Shown here: one piece after another, positions 1-6,939 of the stretch | Layout of the letters: each line of letters starts with the position of its first letter | Position numbering within the stretch: position 1 is the first letter of the stretch | Assembly: GCA_039714495.1 (NCBI GenBank) | Contig: JBDLJD010000051.1 | Span: 1 to 26,024 of the forward strand | Reading direction: 5' to 3' | From: JAJDNW01 sp039714495 | GTDB lineage: Bacteria; Desulfobacterota; Desulfobacteria; Desulfobacterales; B30-G6 | DNA length: 26,024 nt | The notes under the pieces: model-generated | What the model saw: the letters and a program-made list of their open reading frames with translations, nothing else | Database searches by the model: none | What the model was told of the DNA's origin: nothing | Made by a program: the position numbers and the translations under genes

Positions 1-17
1 ACTCCAGATTCTGTGTT

Positions 18-58
18 GTCAAGGGTTCGAAGTAAACCACTACGACTTCACCCTTGAC
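18..58. repeat. Interrupted inverted repeat near left edge
   Basis: GTCAAGGGT at 18-26 is the exact reverse complement of ACCCTTGAC at 50-58. An inner pair, GAAGT (29-33) and ACTTC (45-49), extends the stem with a 2-nt bulge. No T-run follows, so it is not a typical intrinsic terminator. A smaller hairpin (AAGCC/GGCTT followed by TTTT) lies at about 71-86 and could end a gene lying to the left of the window. No coding sequence is supported in 1-126. Confidence 0.5.
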
Positions 59-112
59 GCCTTGACTCTGAAGCCCTCAGGCTTTTGCAACGTTAGGGTT
101 TAACCTAAAGTG

Positions 113-126
113 AGCGTTTAAACGCT
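113..126. promoter_or_regulatory. 14-bp perfect palindrome at the first gene's start codon
   Basis: AGCGTTTAAACGCT is a perfect 14-bp palindrome ending at the base before the ATG at 127. Just upstream, TTAGG (93-97) and CCTAA (104-108) form another small inverted repeat. The position would suit an operator or a leader hairpin, but no regulator is identified and chance is possible. Confidence 0.25.
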
Positions 127-1248
127 ATGACTATGCAGAATCATAATTCAAACATCCCCCAGGCAGAAAAGATCAGGCGCATCGTGGAAGACCGATACGA
201 TCTGGGGGCATTTTCGGACGCCCGTGAAATCCGCGGCGGTACGGTCAACACCAGTTTCAAGGTCACTATTTCCGGAAGCCAAAATAAAACAGAGCACTAT
301 TTCCTGCGGGAATACAATCCCCTTGCCAAGGAACCGGAAATCAGGTTCGAGCATGCGCTTTTAAGCCACCTGCGCTGCAGCGGATTCGAGCTGGCCAGTG
401 TCCCCATACCCTTAAGGGACCACACCACTTATTTCCGGGCACCGGCCTCCTCCCCTGAACTTAACACTGAAAATTTCTGGGCCTTGTTCGATTTCCTCAA
501 AGGTGAAGACAAATACACTTGGACGAACACCGACCTGACTGATGAGGAATTTTCCAGTGCTGCCGATATCCTGGCCAGGCTGCACAAGCATGGCGCAGAT
601 TTTAAAAAACCACCCGGCACAGACAGGGGCCAGCCGCCGATCATGCATTTCCTGTCCCTGTTGAAGCAAAATTTTTCCAACTTTGCCGAGACAACCCGCA
701 AAAGTCGGAGTGCAGAGCTGTTTCAAAATCATGCCCGCAGGATCCAGTCCATCATCGACGCCGGCCTCAAGGCACGGGCTGAATATGAAGGACTGTTGAA
801 GATTCCCATTCACTGTGACTATCACCCCGGGAATCTCAAATTTGAGAACGGCAAAGGGGTCGGCCTCTTTGATTTCGACTGGTCCAAAATCGACTATCGT
901 GTGTTTGATGTGGCCCTGGCCCTGTTCTATTTCACGGCCCAGTGGCGGGGAGAAGGTGCCGGCTGCCTGAGGCTGGACCCGTTTCGCCTGTTTCTGAACG
1001 TTTACCAGGAAACCTGCAACCGAGTGGGACATGTGGCCCCCATGTCGCCCCCTGAACTATGCGCGCTGGTTCCCATGCTGACCTTTGCCAACCTGTACGT
1101 CCTCAACTGGTCGGTGGTCGATTTCTCCGCAAAGGCCGGTGCGAACGACGATGAATACTACTTTTTCATCAGGCACGGCATCCGGGTAATGGAGTGGATC
1201 GAGGATAATGAAAAGGCCCTGGTTGAAGTAATCAGAGAAGCGGGCTAA
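127..1248 (+). CDS. Phosphotransferase-fold kinase (APH/choline kinase-like)
   Basis: This 373-residue protein has the kinase-like fold of aminoglycoside phosphotransferases, choline kinases and homoserine kinase II. The catalytic loop HCDYHPGN lies at residues 229-236 with the expected catalytic Asp231, and a metal-binding DFDW follows at 249-252. The N-terminal lobe has a glycine-bearing loop (RGGTVNTSF, 37-45) and a likely ATP-contacting segment around residue 60 (YFLREY). Family members phosphorylate small alcohols or amino alcohols using ATP; the substrate cannot be read from sequence, and resistance is not implied. The ATG at 127 is used; a second ATG at 133 is an equally possible start because no clear ribosome site precedes either. 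A DUF3783-like gene follows after 45 bp, probably in the same transcript. Confidence 0.8.
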   Translation: MTMQNHNSNIPQAEKIRRIVEDRYDLGAFSDAREIRGGTVNTSFKVTISGSQNKTEHYFLREYNPLAKEPEIRFEHALLSHLRCSGFELASVPIPLRDHTTYFRAPASSPELNTENFWALFDFLKGEDKYTWTNTDLTDEEFSSAADILARLHKHGADFKKPPGTDRGQPPIMHFLSLLKQNFSNFAETTRKSRSAELFQNHARRIQSIIDAGLKARAEYEGLLKIPIHCDYHPGNLKFENGKGVGLFDFDWSKIDYRVFDVALALFYFTAQWRGEGAGCLRLDPFRLFLNVYQETCNRVGHVAPMSPPELCALVPMLTFANLYVLNWSVVDFSAKAGANDDEYYFFIRHGIRVMEWIEDNEKALVEVIREAG

Positions 1249-1293
1249 AGGAAAAAGAAAAATAAGGATTTTACCCGCTAAGGAGATACAGTA

Positions 1294-1713
1294 ATGACTG
1301 ATGCAACTTTCGAAAAAATAACCCTGTCAGACAAGCCCTTGTACGGACCGGAGAAACTGATCGTGTGCGGGTTTTCAGCAGAGCTCCAGCCAAAATTCGA
1401 GGTAGTTCTGGACATGGCTGGGCTTAAAAAGATTTCGCTCGTCTGGGCCCTCGAGAACCAACGAGACGCCCACCTCTCCGAATTAACCGACCTGCCTTCC
1501 GGCTCGGGAAGGGGTGAATCATCCGCTCTTCCCCGGGCGATCATCGTGGCCGGCATCACCGAACGGCAGCTGCAGACCCTGATGGCCGTTTGCAGGCAAT
1601 CTGGAATGAAAAAGGCCCTTTGGGCAACGCTTACCCCCACCTCGGAGACATGGCTGCTGAAAGATCTTCTGGCGGAATTGTCGGCAGAACGGGAAGCCCT
1701 GCAACCGCAATAG
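1294..1713 (+). CDS. DUF3783-like conserved protein
   Basis: This 139-residue soluble protein has no signal peptide. Its last 60 residues (about 80-135: RAIIVAGITERQLQTLM, then a stretch ending WLLKDLLAELSAERE) resemble DUF3783, with the characteristic pattern of a hydrophobic strand, a helix, 'TPTSETW' and a final LL.EL..E helix. The biochemical function of that family is not known to me. The N-terminal part (VCGFSAELQPKFEVVLDMAG) looks like a degenerate copy of the same alpha/beta unit. The start is well set: AAGGAG stands 8 bases before the ATG. It sits 45 bp after the kinase gene and 69 bp before a lipoprotein gene, so the three may be one operon. Confidence 0.65.
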   Translation: MTDATFEKITLSDKPLYGPEKLIVCGFSAELQPKFEVVLDMAGLKKISLVWALENQRDAHLSELTDLPSGSGRGESSALPRAIIVAGITERQLQTLMAVCRQSGMKKALWATLTPTSETWLLKDLLAELSAEREALQPQ

Positions 1714-1782
1714 GATTGCTCCGCCAACATTGAAAAAGGCGACAACAATGCTTAAAATAGGAAATTAAAGAGAATGTGAATT

Positions 1783-2271
1783 ATGAAACAAGTTCCGTCT
1801 AAATGTGTTATCCTGGCTGTGCTGCCGATTCTGTTCATGATTTCGGCATGTGCGGGCTACGGCAAACTATCATCGCTCCCCCGTAATGAGACCGATGACC
1901 TCTTGGCCGACCTTTTGGCGCAAACAGATCGATATGTGGTCCATTATCACGGCAACAGTGAAAATATTGTGTCCGGGGTTCTTTTCGACCCCAAAGATGA
2001 TGGGAAACACATCCTCCCCGAAGGAATGCTGTGGAAGGAGGTAAGTGACCCTGAAACCATAGCCTCCATCATCATAGCCATACAGGAAAGCTACTTACCC
2101 GGTTACCTCCCCCGATTGTTTTCGATAAACGCCCCCCGGGGTGAGTCATATGGTTATCTTTTCACCGGATGGTCCTACCTGGTGATCAGACCGCTTGACG
2201 AACAAACACTGAGGGTATATGGACTAAAGGGACCGCCGGAATATGAGAACGTATACCCTGGCGGTCACTGA
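1783..2271 (+). CDS. Small predicted lipoprotein, unknown function
   Basis: This 162-residue protein begins with a basic n-region, a hydrophobic core (VILAVLPILFMI) and the lipobox ISAC with the modifiable Cys at residue 23. It should therefore be processed by signal peptidase II and anchored to a membrane. The mature part is short and mixed alpha/beta, with no catalytic motif or known domain that I can recognise. An AAAGAG element lies about 11 bases before the ATG. It follows the DUF3783-like gene by 69 bp. The gene is probably real because of its complete lipoprotein signal; function is not assigned. Confidence 0.65.
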   Translation: MKQVPSKCVILAVLPILFMISACAGYGKLSSLPRNETDDLLADLLAQTDRYVVHYHGNSENIVSGVLFDPKDDGKHILPEGMLWKEVSDPETIASIIIAIQESYLPGYLPRLFSINAPRGESYGYLFTGWSYLVIRPLDEQTLRVYGLKGPPEYENVYPGGH

Positions 2272-2501
2272 ATCAATTTTGGGCGCCCTGGTGAACAACA
2301 CTTTGCTCCAGAGGTTCTGTAAATGAAACTAAAGTGTATTCAAGGCTGACATCACGATTTTTATCAAAGTTGCCCATATTGTAAAAAATCATATACATTA
2401 GAAACGTGTATAGGCACGGACTGTGTTTCATATCCCGGGCTTTGAGATAAGAATTTTATTTTCACTTGAGACTAACTGTTTCTAATGAAAGGGAGAAAAA
2501 A
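2272..2501. other. Intergenic region upstream of ornithine carbamoyltransferase
   Basis: This 230-bp AT-rich gap separates the lipoprotein gene from argF. It has no supported coding sequence. It holds a weak promoter candidate (2370-2397) and, near 2489-2495, the AAGGGAG ribosome site used by the next gene. I see no convincing terminator after the lipoprotein gene and no clear ARG box. Confidence 0.5.
2370..2397 (+). promoter_or_regulatory. Possible sigma70-type promoter for argF
   Basis: TTGCCC (2370-2375) and TATACA (2392-2397) each match four of six consensus bases with a 16-base spacer. A transcript would start near 2404 and have a leader of about 100 bases. The match is modest. Confidence 0.3.
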
Positions 2502-3419
2502 GTGAAACGCGATTTTCTGCACATTACCGACTTTACACCCGCTGAAGTTCTGGAAACGCTGGAAGTAGCCAAAGAGGTCAAAGCCAAACTGAAATCAGGT
2601 GAGAATTATAAACCCTTCAAGGACCGCAGCATGGCCATGGTCTTCACCAAACCATCCGCAAGGACCCGCATTTCGTTCGAAACCGGCTTCTACAGGCTGG
2701 GGGGGCATGCCGTCTACCTTGGCCCCTCAGACATCGACATCGGCAAGCGGGAAGCGGTTAAAGACATTGCCCGGGTGATCAGCCGCTACAACGATATTAT
2801 CATGGCCAGGCTTTTCGATCACGACCACATTCTGGAACTGGCGGAATATGCGGATGTCCCGGTCATCAATGCCCTGACGGACTACAACCATCCCTGCCAG
2901 ATCATGGCAGACATCCTCACCGTCCAGGAACACCGTGGTCATCTTGAAGACCTGAAGGTCGTATATGTCGGTGACGGCAACAACATCGTAAACTCCTGGC
3001 TGCGGTTGTCCCAACGCCTGCCCTTTCATTTCATATGCGCCTGCCCGGAAAAATACATGCCCGATGCCGGCACGGTCAAGACAGCCAAGGACGCCGGTCT
3101 TTCCAGAATCGACATAAGCCACGATCCTGCAACCGCTGCCAGAGGGGCGGATGTCATCTACACCGATGTCTGGGCTTCCATGGGCCAGAAACATGAAAAA
3201 AAGGAAAGATTGCGGCACTTTAAAGGCTTCCAGGTCAACGAATCCATCATGGCGGCCGCTGGGGAGAATGCGCTGTTTCTGCACTGCCTGCCGGCTGAAA
3301 GGGGACTGGAAGTGACCGATGCGGTCATGGAGGGCAAGGGATCAGTCGTTTTCGATGAAGCTGAAAACCGGATGCATGTGCAGAATGCACTGCTGTTGAA
3401 AATTACCGGTGAGGTGTAA
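2502..3419 (+). CDS. argF: Ornithine carbamoyltransferase
   Basis: This enzyme transfers the carbamoyl group from carbamoyl phosphate to ornithine to give citrulline, in arginine synthesis in the cytoplasm. All class motifs are visible: the phosphate-binding SARTR (residues 52-56; the usual form is STRTR), HPCQ (130-133), the ornithine-specific DVWASMG (222-228) and HCLPAERG (261-268). The last two separate it from aspartate carbamoyltransferase. The GTG at 2502 is chosen because AAGGGAG lies 6 bases upstream, giving 305 residues, the family's usual size, with the N-terminus MKRDFLHITDF; a TTG at 2466 would add 12 residues without a ribosome site. No other arginine gene is in the window, so it appears to be outside an arg cluster here. 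Confidence 0.95.
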   Translation: MKRDFLHITDFTPAEVLETLEVAKEVKAKLKSGENYKPFKDRSMAMVFTKPSARTRISFETGFYRLGGHAVYLGPSDIDIGKREAVKDIARVISRYNDIIMARLFDHDHILELAEYADVPVINALTDYNHPCQIMADILTVQEHRGHLEDLKVVYVGDGNNIVNSWLRLSQRLPFHFICACPEKYMPDAGTVKTAKDAGLSRIDISHDPATAARGADVIYTDVWASMGQKHEKKERLRHFKGFQVNESIMAAAGENALFLHCLPAERGLEVTDAVMEGKGSVVFDEAENRMHVQNALLLKITGEV

Positions 3420-3507
3420 ATACCCTGAGAGAGCTTAGCGCTTCTTCCTCCCCGATAGGAAGTATCTATGCCATAACGTACAAGTGCCTGAAGTGTGCTA
3501 AAGTGAA

Positions 3508-4296
3508 CTATTGAATCAAGGATTTCAGACGATCCAGCAGCGGTTTGCGGATCTGCACTTTGAGAAACAGATCTCCCGGCAGACCGCCCCCTTTTCCCTG
3601 ACGCCCCTGCCCTGTTAAACGGATCTTCTGCCCGCTCTTAATACCAGGCGGTATCTTGACGATCAGCTTCTTCTGCTCCCTTTTGTGATAAAAAGCATAG
3701 GGCCCGCCCTTTTCAGCAGTGTCCACATCCAGGGTTATGGTTTCATAGAGGTCGCCCCCTTTGTCGGGCGCTGTTGCCTGGGCCAGCTTCTTGAAAATAT
3801 GCCCCGCCAGCATAGCCACCGGCCCCTTTCCCAACGGGAGTCCATCCCGCTTCATGCCGCCACCCGGGCCAAAGAAGAAAAAGCCGCCGCCGAACAGGCC
3901 CGGCCGGCGGTACTGGAACGAACGAAAGCCTTTGCCGTAGAATTCCCGGAACACTTCGTCAGATCCCCTGAAACCAAAAGATCGGGCCATCTCTTCGAAA
4001 ATTTGATGTATGTCGGAGCCGGTGAAGATGTCCTGTTCCGTGTATGTTTTCCGGAAACGATCATGGGCTGCATTGCCGTACTGATCCCTTAAGGCATCGT
4101 ATGCCCGGCGCTTTTCAACATCCGACAGCACGGCATAGGCCTCGTTGACCTGCTTCATTTTTTCGGCGGATGCCGGGTTATCCTGGTTTCTATCCGGATG
4201 ATATTTGAAGGCCAGATCCCGATAGGCCGTCTTTATCTTTTCCGTTTTGGATCCGGGTTCAACCCCCAGCACATTGTAGTAATCCAATTGCCCCAT
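3508..4296 (-). CDS. DnaJ-type co-chaperone, short form
   Basis: This 262-residue protein starts with a J domain (residues 4-68) containing HPD at 33-35, which stimulates the ATPase of DnaK. A Gly/Phe-rich linker follows (about 130-150, with GGGFFFFGPGGG). One substrate-binding beta domain comes last, with the PPGIKSGQKIRLTG pattern typical of DnaJ C-terminal domain I. There is no Cys-rich zinc finger, and the second C-terminal domain and dimer region found in CbpA/DnaJ are absent. It is therefore a shortened CbpA-like protein. The ATG at 4296 is preferred because the J domain begins there (MGQLDYYNVLGV); an upstream in-frame start at 4437 would lie inside the preceding gene. The gap to the upstream dehydrogenase stop is only 28 bp and is filled by an inverted repeat. 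Confidence 0.85.
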   Translation of the reverse strand: MGQLDYYNVLGVEPGSKTEKIKTAYRDLAFKYHPDRNQDNPASAEKMKQVNEAYAVLSDVEKRRAYDALRDQYGNAAHDRFRKTYTEQDIFTGSDIHQIFEEMARSFGFRGSDEVFREFYGKGFRSFQYRRPGLFGGGFFFFGPGGGMKRDGLPLGKGPVAMLAGHIFKKLAQATAPDKGGDLYETITLDVDTAEKGGPYAFYHKREQKKLIVKIPPGIKSGQKIRLTGQGRQGKGGGLPGDLFLKVQIRKPLLDRLKSLIQ

Positions 4297-4297
4297 A

Positions 4298-4322
4298 ATA
4301 AAATTTCGTCCCGAAATTTTAT
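4298..4322 (-). promoter_or_regulatory. 11-bp inverted repeat in the leader of the DnaJ-like gene
   Basis: The arms at 4298-4308 and 4312-4322 are perfect reverse complements separated by 3 bases. On the transcribed strand the stem is mostly A-U with two G-C pairs at the top and a GGA loop, and it ends 1 base before the ATG. The only Shine-Dalgarno-like bases (GGGACG) lie in the loop and upper stem. It could be a weak terminator for the upstream dehydrogenase or a translation-controlling hairpin. Confidence 0.45.
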
Positions 4323-4324
4323 AT

Positions 4325-5449
4325 TTATATATCCCAAGGTTCAGGCGTCCCGCCTGCAAATTTCTGCGGCATGCTGTAGTAACCTTTTTCAACTGCCAGG
4401 CGCACCAGGCGGGCGCTCTCTTCCATACCCAGAGCATTCATCATGCTGAAAGGGCCCTGGGGCCAGGCCAGGGACGTGCAGATGCCCAATTCCAGATCCT
4501 TTACCGAAACCACATCCTTTTCAATCAGATGGGTTGAAATGGCGAATATGTTGCCCAGGAGGCTGTCTTTGACCGCCTTGCGGGAAGCAGAATCCTGCAG
4601 GACTTCGCCATCCCCCAGGTTCCACGGTTTGCCGCTTTCAAATTGTGCTTTTAGAACTTCCGGCACGCCCGGATACCCTATATCGCCGTTCTTGAGGTAG
4701 TCCACCATGGACACCCCGGCATGGTAGCAAGTACCGAGGCCGGATCCGTTCTGCACCCACATAATGCCGTACTTGATATTGAGCGCTTCCTGGGAGATGC
4801 TCTCCAGTGTTGCGACGTTCAAGGTTTCATCCAGGAATGAATCCAGCACCATGTAGCTTGAAATGAAAACGGGGTTGATGGCAAAACCGGGAAAGTCCTT
4901 GACCGTAATGGCAACCTTGCGGCACTTTGCAGCAAAACCCATCAGAGCGTCATAGGTGGCGTCGCTGGTGTGCTTCTGTCGTATGACCTCCACCAGGCGA
5001 TTGATATTGGCAGGAAAAAAATAATGCAGACCGGCCGTACGTTCCTGGTTATCGACTTTTTCCATCAGTTTCTCGATGAGAAAAGTGGAGGTATTGCTCA
5101 CCAGGATGGCGTCCGGGCGGCAGGCTTCGGAAAGGTCCTCGAAGATCTGAATCTTGAGATCCATTTTTTCGATGGCTGCCTCTATGACCAGATCACACAC
5201 AGTCAGATCGTCATAGCTGCTGGTCCCCTGGATCATGGACGTCAGGCCATCCATATCAGCCTGGGTGATCTTCCCCTTGGCCACCCTTTTTTCCAGGGAT
5301 TTGACCACCCACTTGTCGTACATGGCTTCAACCAGTTCGTCATTCAATTCCTTGAACACGACCTTGTAACCCGCGGCCGCCGCATTCAGACCGATGGCCG
5401 CCCCCATGACGCCAAACCCCACAATACCTACCGTCTTGATTTCCTGCAT
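4325..5449 (-). CDS. 3-hydroxyacyl-CoA dehydrogenase, extended C-terminus
   Basis: This 374-residue enzyme should oxidise a 3-hydroxyacyl-CoA to the 3-ketoacyl-CoA with NAD, in beta-oxidation or a related acyl-CoA pathway. The Rossmann motif GFGVMG is at residues 11-16, an SNTST segment at 119-122, and the catalytic pair His142 (LHYFFPAN) and Glu154 (RLVEV). The PGFAIN segment carries the conserved substrate-site Asn. Ordinary short dehydrogenases have about 280 residues. This one has a C-terminal helical domain with an altered substrate segment, then a second unit near the end (about 315-360, AWPQGPFSMMNALG) that looks like the usual C-terminal domain. The ATG at 5449 follows AAGGAG by 6 bases and sets the start exactly. 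Which acyl-CoA it uses is unknown; no thiolase or hydratase is nearby. Confidence 0.88.
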   Translation of the reverse strand: MQEIKTVGIVGFGVMGAAIGLNAAAAGYKVVFKELNDELVEAMYDKWVVKSLEKRVAKGKITQADMDGLTSMIQGTSSYDDLTVCDLVIEAAIEKMDLKIQIFEDLSEACRPDAILVSNTSTFLIEKLMEKVDNQERTAGLHYFFPANINRLVEVIRQKHTSDATYDALMGFAAKCRKVAITVKDFPGFAINPVFISSYMVLDSFLDETLNVATLESISQEALNIKYGIMWVQNGSGLGTCYHAGVSMVDYLKNGDIGYPGVPEVLKAQFESGKPWNLGDGEVLQDSASRKAVKDSLLGNIFAISTHLIEKDVVSVKDLELGICTSLAWPQGPFSMMNALGMEESARLVRLAVEKGYYSMPQKFAGGTPEPWDI

Positions 5450-5829
5450 AATTTCTCCTTCAATAGTAGTTTGTCCATCAAATTTATTAATCACGAAAAC
5501 ACAAAAACAGATAAATAATCAATATCCAATAACGAATGATCAATGTCCAGGTAAAGCTAACAGAATTCGGAACTCGGATTACGGATCAGCAGGGATAAAT
5601 ACCGCGATGTTCAGCGTTCTCACCTTCTGATCTTCTTACCTTGAGACAACGAGCAGACACAAGGCCTGCCCCACATAGTTTCCGACCGATCATCTGCTCT
5701 CTGTCCTCTATTCTCTATATTTCTCCTTACTCCCTACTCCTTACTGCTTACTGGCCTCCCGTCCGCTTCTGTGGCTCCGTCCTCTGTGGCTCTGCCTTCT
5801 GGGTTCTTGCTATCCGTGCCAGATCACGG
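5450..5829. repeat. Intergenic repeat island A
   Basis: This 380-bp gap lies between the HIT gene stop and the dehydrogenase start, both on the minus strand. I see no supported gene. It is a mosaic of low-complexity words: ATCACGAAAACACAAAAAC near 5490, CAATATCCAATAACG near 5520, then pyrimidine-rich text at 5690-5815. At 5723-5750 four heptamers run in register (CTCCTTA, CTCCCTA, CTCCTTA, CTGCTTA). A 20-base word, TCTGTGGCTCCGTCCTCTGT, at 5768-5787 recurs exactly at 8065-8084. Confidence 0.8.
5723..5750 (-). repeat. Heptamer array, four units (island A)
   Basis: There are four consecutive 7-base units of consensus CTNCYTA on the plus strand. On the transcribed minus strand they read TAAGCAG, TAAGGAG, TAGGGAG, TAAGGAG. 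Two matching arrays lie at 8030-8057 and 25910-25937. Confidence 0.75.
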
Positions 5830-6246
5830 CTATAGCGCCCCAGCAATCTTTTCACTGGCCGTTTTGATGGCATCCATGTCGCCGGGCACCAGTTCCCAAC
5901 TGGTTACACTTAATCTGGATTCGCTATTTTTACGCGGGATCAAATGGAGATGATAGTGCATCACCACCTGATTGACCGCCTTGCCGTTGGCCTGGACCAG
6001 GGCAACACCGTCAGCCCCCAGAGCCTTTTGCATGGCATGGTACATTTTCTGGGAAACCCTGTGGATAGCCATGAGATCCTCCTCTGCAATCTCTCCCAAA
6101 TTTTCGGCGTGGACTTTGGGAATGATCAGGGTATGCCCATCTGATACGGGATTGATATCCGCAAACGCATAGACGTGGTCGTCTTCATACACCTTGAAAC
6201 TGGGTATTTCCCCTTTTACAATTTTGCAGAAAATACAATCATCCAT
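5830..6246 (-). CDS. HIT-family nucleotide hydrolase (HinT-like)
   Basis: This 138-residue protein belongs to the histidine triad family, which hydrolyses nucleoside phosphoramidates or adenylated adducts in the cytoplasm. The triad HYHLH is at residues 97-101, with the rest of the motif LIPRK following. An N-terminal CIFC pair (4-7) matches the zinc-type Cys pair seen in many bacterial members, and NPVSDGHTLIIPK (32-44) is the standard core. GAGGAGG stands 6-12 bases upstream of the ATG, fixing the start. The coding end abuts repeat island A. The physiological substrate cannot be inferred. Confidence 0.92.
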   Translation of the reverse strand: MDDCIFCKIVKGEIPSFKVYEDDHVYAFADINPVSDGHTLIIPKVHAENLGEIAEEDLMAIHRVSQKMYHAMQKALGADGVALVQANGKAVNQVVMHYHLHLIPRKNSESRLSVTSWELVPGDMDAIKTASEKIAGAL

Positions 6247-6393
6247 CTCTACCTCCTCGTGAATTCAATCATAGACAGGTAATTATTTATTTCAATATTC
6301 GGATTTAGGATTCCCCCAAAACACCTTGATAGTGCATAATCAGCGCCTGGCCCACCGTGCCCGGTAGCTATTCTTATATGCAGTGTCCAGGTC
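6247..6393. other. Short intergenic gap between YcgN-like and HIT genes
   Basis: No gene is supported here. It contains the HIT ribosome site and a GC-rich word, GGCCCACCGTGCCC (6350-6363), which resembles a dispersed repeat word I have seen in environmental genomes. That link is from memory and unchecked. Confidence 0.3.
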
Positions 6394-6846
6394 CTATAAC
6401 CGTCCTTCCATGGCAAAGTACTCCACATCGTCAGGATGCACATGCGTTTCGGAAATGGCGCGGCCCTTCACCGATATGCCGGCCATGTGTACGGAATTCC
6501 TGTCCCCGGTAACCAGCGGATGCCAGTCATGAAGCTGCTTTCCTTCAGCAACCAGCCTGTAGGCGCATGTTTTCGGAAGCCAGCGGTACTCTCTGACCCG
6601 GGAGGGCGTCAACACCGAACACCCCTTGACCAGGTGAATCCGCTCCGCATAGTTCGTACAGCAGCAGGCTTCAGTATCGAAAAGGTAACATGCAACCCAG
6701 GTGTATTGAACCTTACCGGTTTTCCGGTCTTCCAGTTTCTGCAGACAGCACCGGCCGCAGCCGTCACACAGGGCTTCCCACTCTTGGCGCGTCATTTGCT
6801 CCAAGAGCTTGCTTTCCCAAAAAGGTTTACGACAATTTGATTTCAA
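6394..6846 (-). CDS. ycgN: YcgN-like cysteine-cluster protein (UPF0260/YkgJ type)
   Basis: This 150-residue protein aligns along its whole length with the UPF0260 group. Recognisable segments are PFW (8-10), CDGCGRCC (27-34), VACYLFD (51-57), the CCC cluster (61-63), WLPKTCAYRL (89-98) and WHPLVTG (108-114). The CxxCxxCC motif suggests metal or Fe-S binding; the molecular function of the family is not established as far as I know. The start must be TTG at 6846, because the conserved PFW begins a few residues later, there is no in-frame ATG before it, and a TGA lies 15 bases upstream. The ribosome site is weak. A promoter candidate lies 60 bases upstream, and the HIT gene follows on the same strand. 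Confidence 0.85.
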   Translation of the reverse strand: MKSNCRKPFWESKLLEQMTRQEWEALCDGCGRCCLQKLEDRKTGKVQYTWVACYLFDTEACCCTNYAERIHLVKGCSVLTPSRVREYRWLPKTCAYRLVAEGKQLHDWHPLVTGDRNSVHMAGISVKGRAISETHVHPDDVEYFAMEGRL

Positions 6847-6907
6847 ACAAAAATCTCACACATCTTGAACCGGAATGGGATATCCAATACCCGACATCCA
6901 GGGTCCA

Positions 6908-6916
6908 ATTATAGCA
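6908..6916 (-). promoter_or_regulatory. Extended -10 promoter upstream of the ycgN-like gene
   Basis: On the minus strand the sequence reads TGCTATAAT, a perfect TATAAT with the TGn extension. There is no convincing -35 at 17 bases, which fits an extended -10 promoter. The transcript would start near 6901 and have a leader of about 55 bases. Confidence 0.45.
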
Positions 6917-6939
6917 TTTGGCAAAATAACGTTCCGAAA

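Noticed and set aside
115..124. GTTTAAAC within the palindrome at 113-126 as a cloning site remnant
   Set aside because: No vector sequence surrounds it and the palindrome continues naturally beyond the 8 bases.
2727..3284. 185-residue open frame antisense to argF
   Set aside because: It lies wholly inside a gene with complete motifs, has no ribosome site and no recognisable domain; it is a shadow frame.
3444..3462. Terminator between argF and the DnaJ-like gene (CTTCCT/AGGAAG)
   Set aside because: The stem is only 6 bp with a 7-base loop and no T-run follows.
5699..5750. Possible CRISPR array in island A
   Set aside because: Units are 7 bases, imperfect and contiguous with no spacers; no cas gene is present.
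6249..6443. 64-residue frame between the HIT and YcgN-like genes
   Set aside because: It overlaps the ycgN coding end, has no motif, and reads through repeat-like text.
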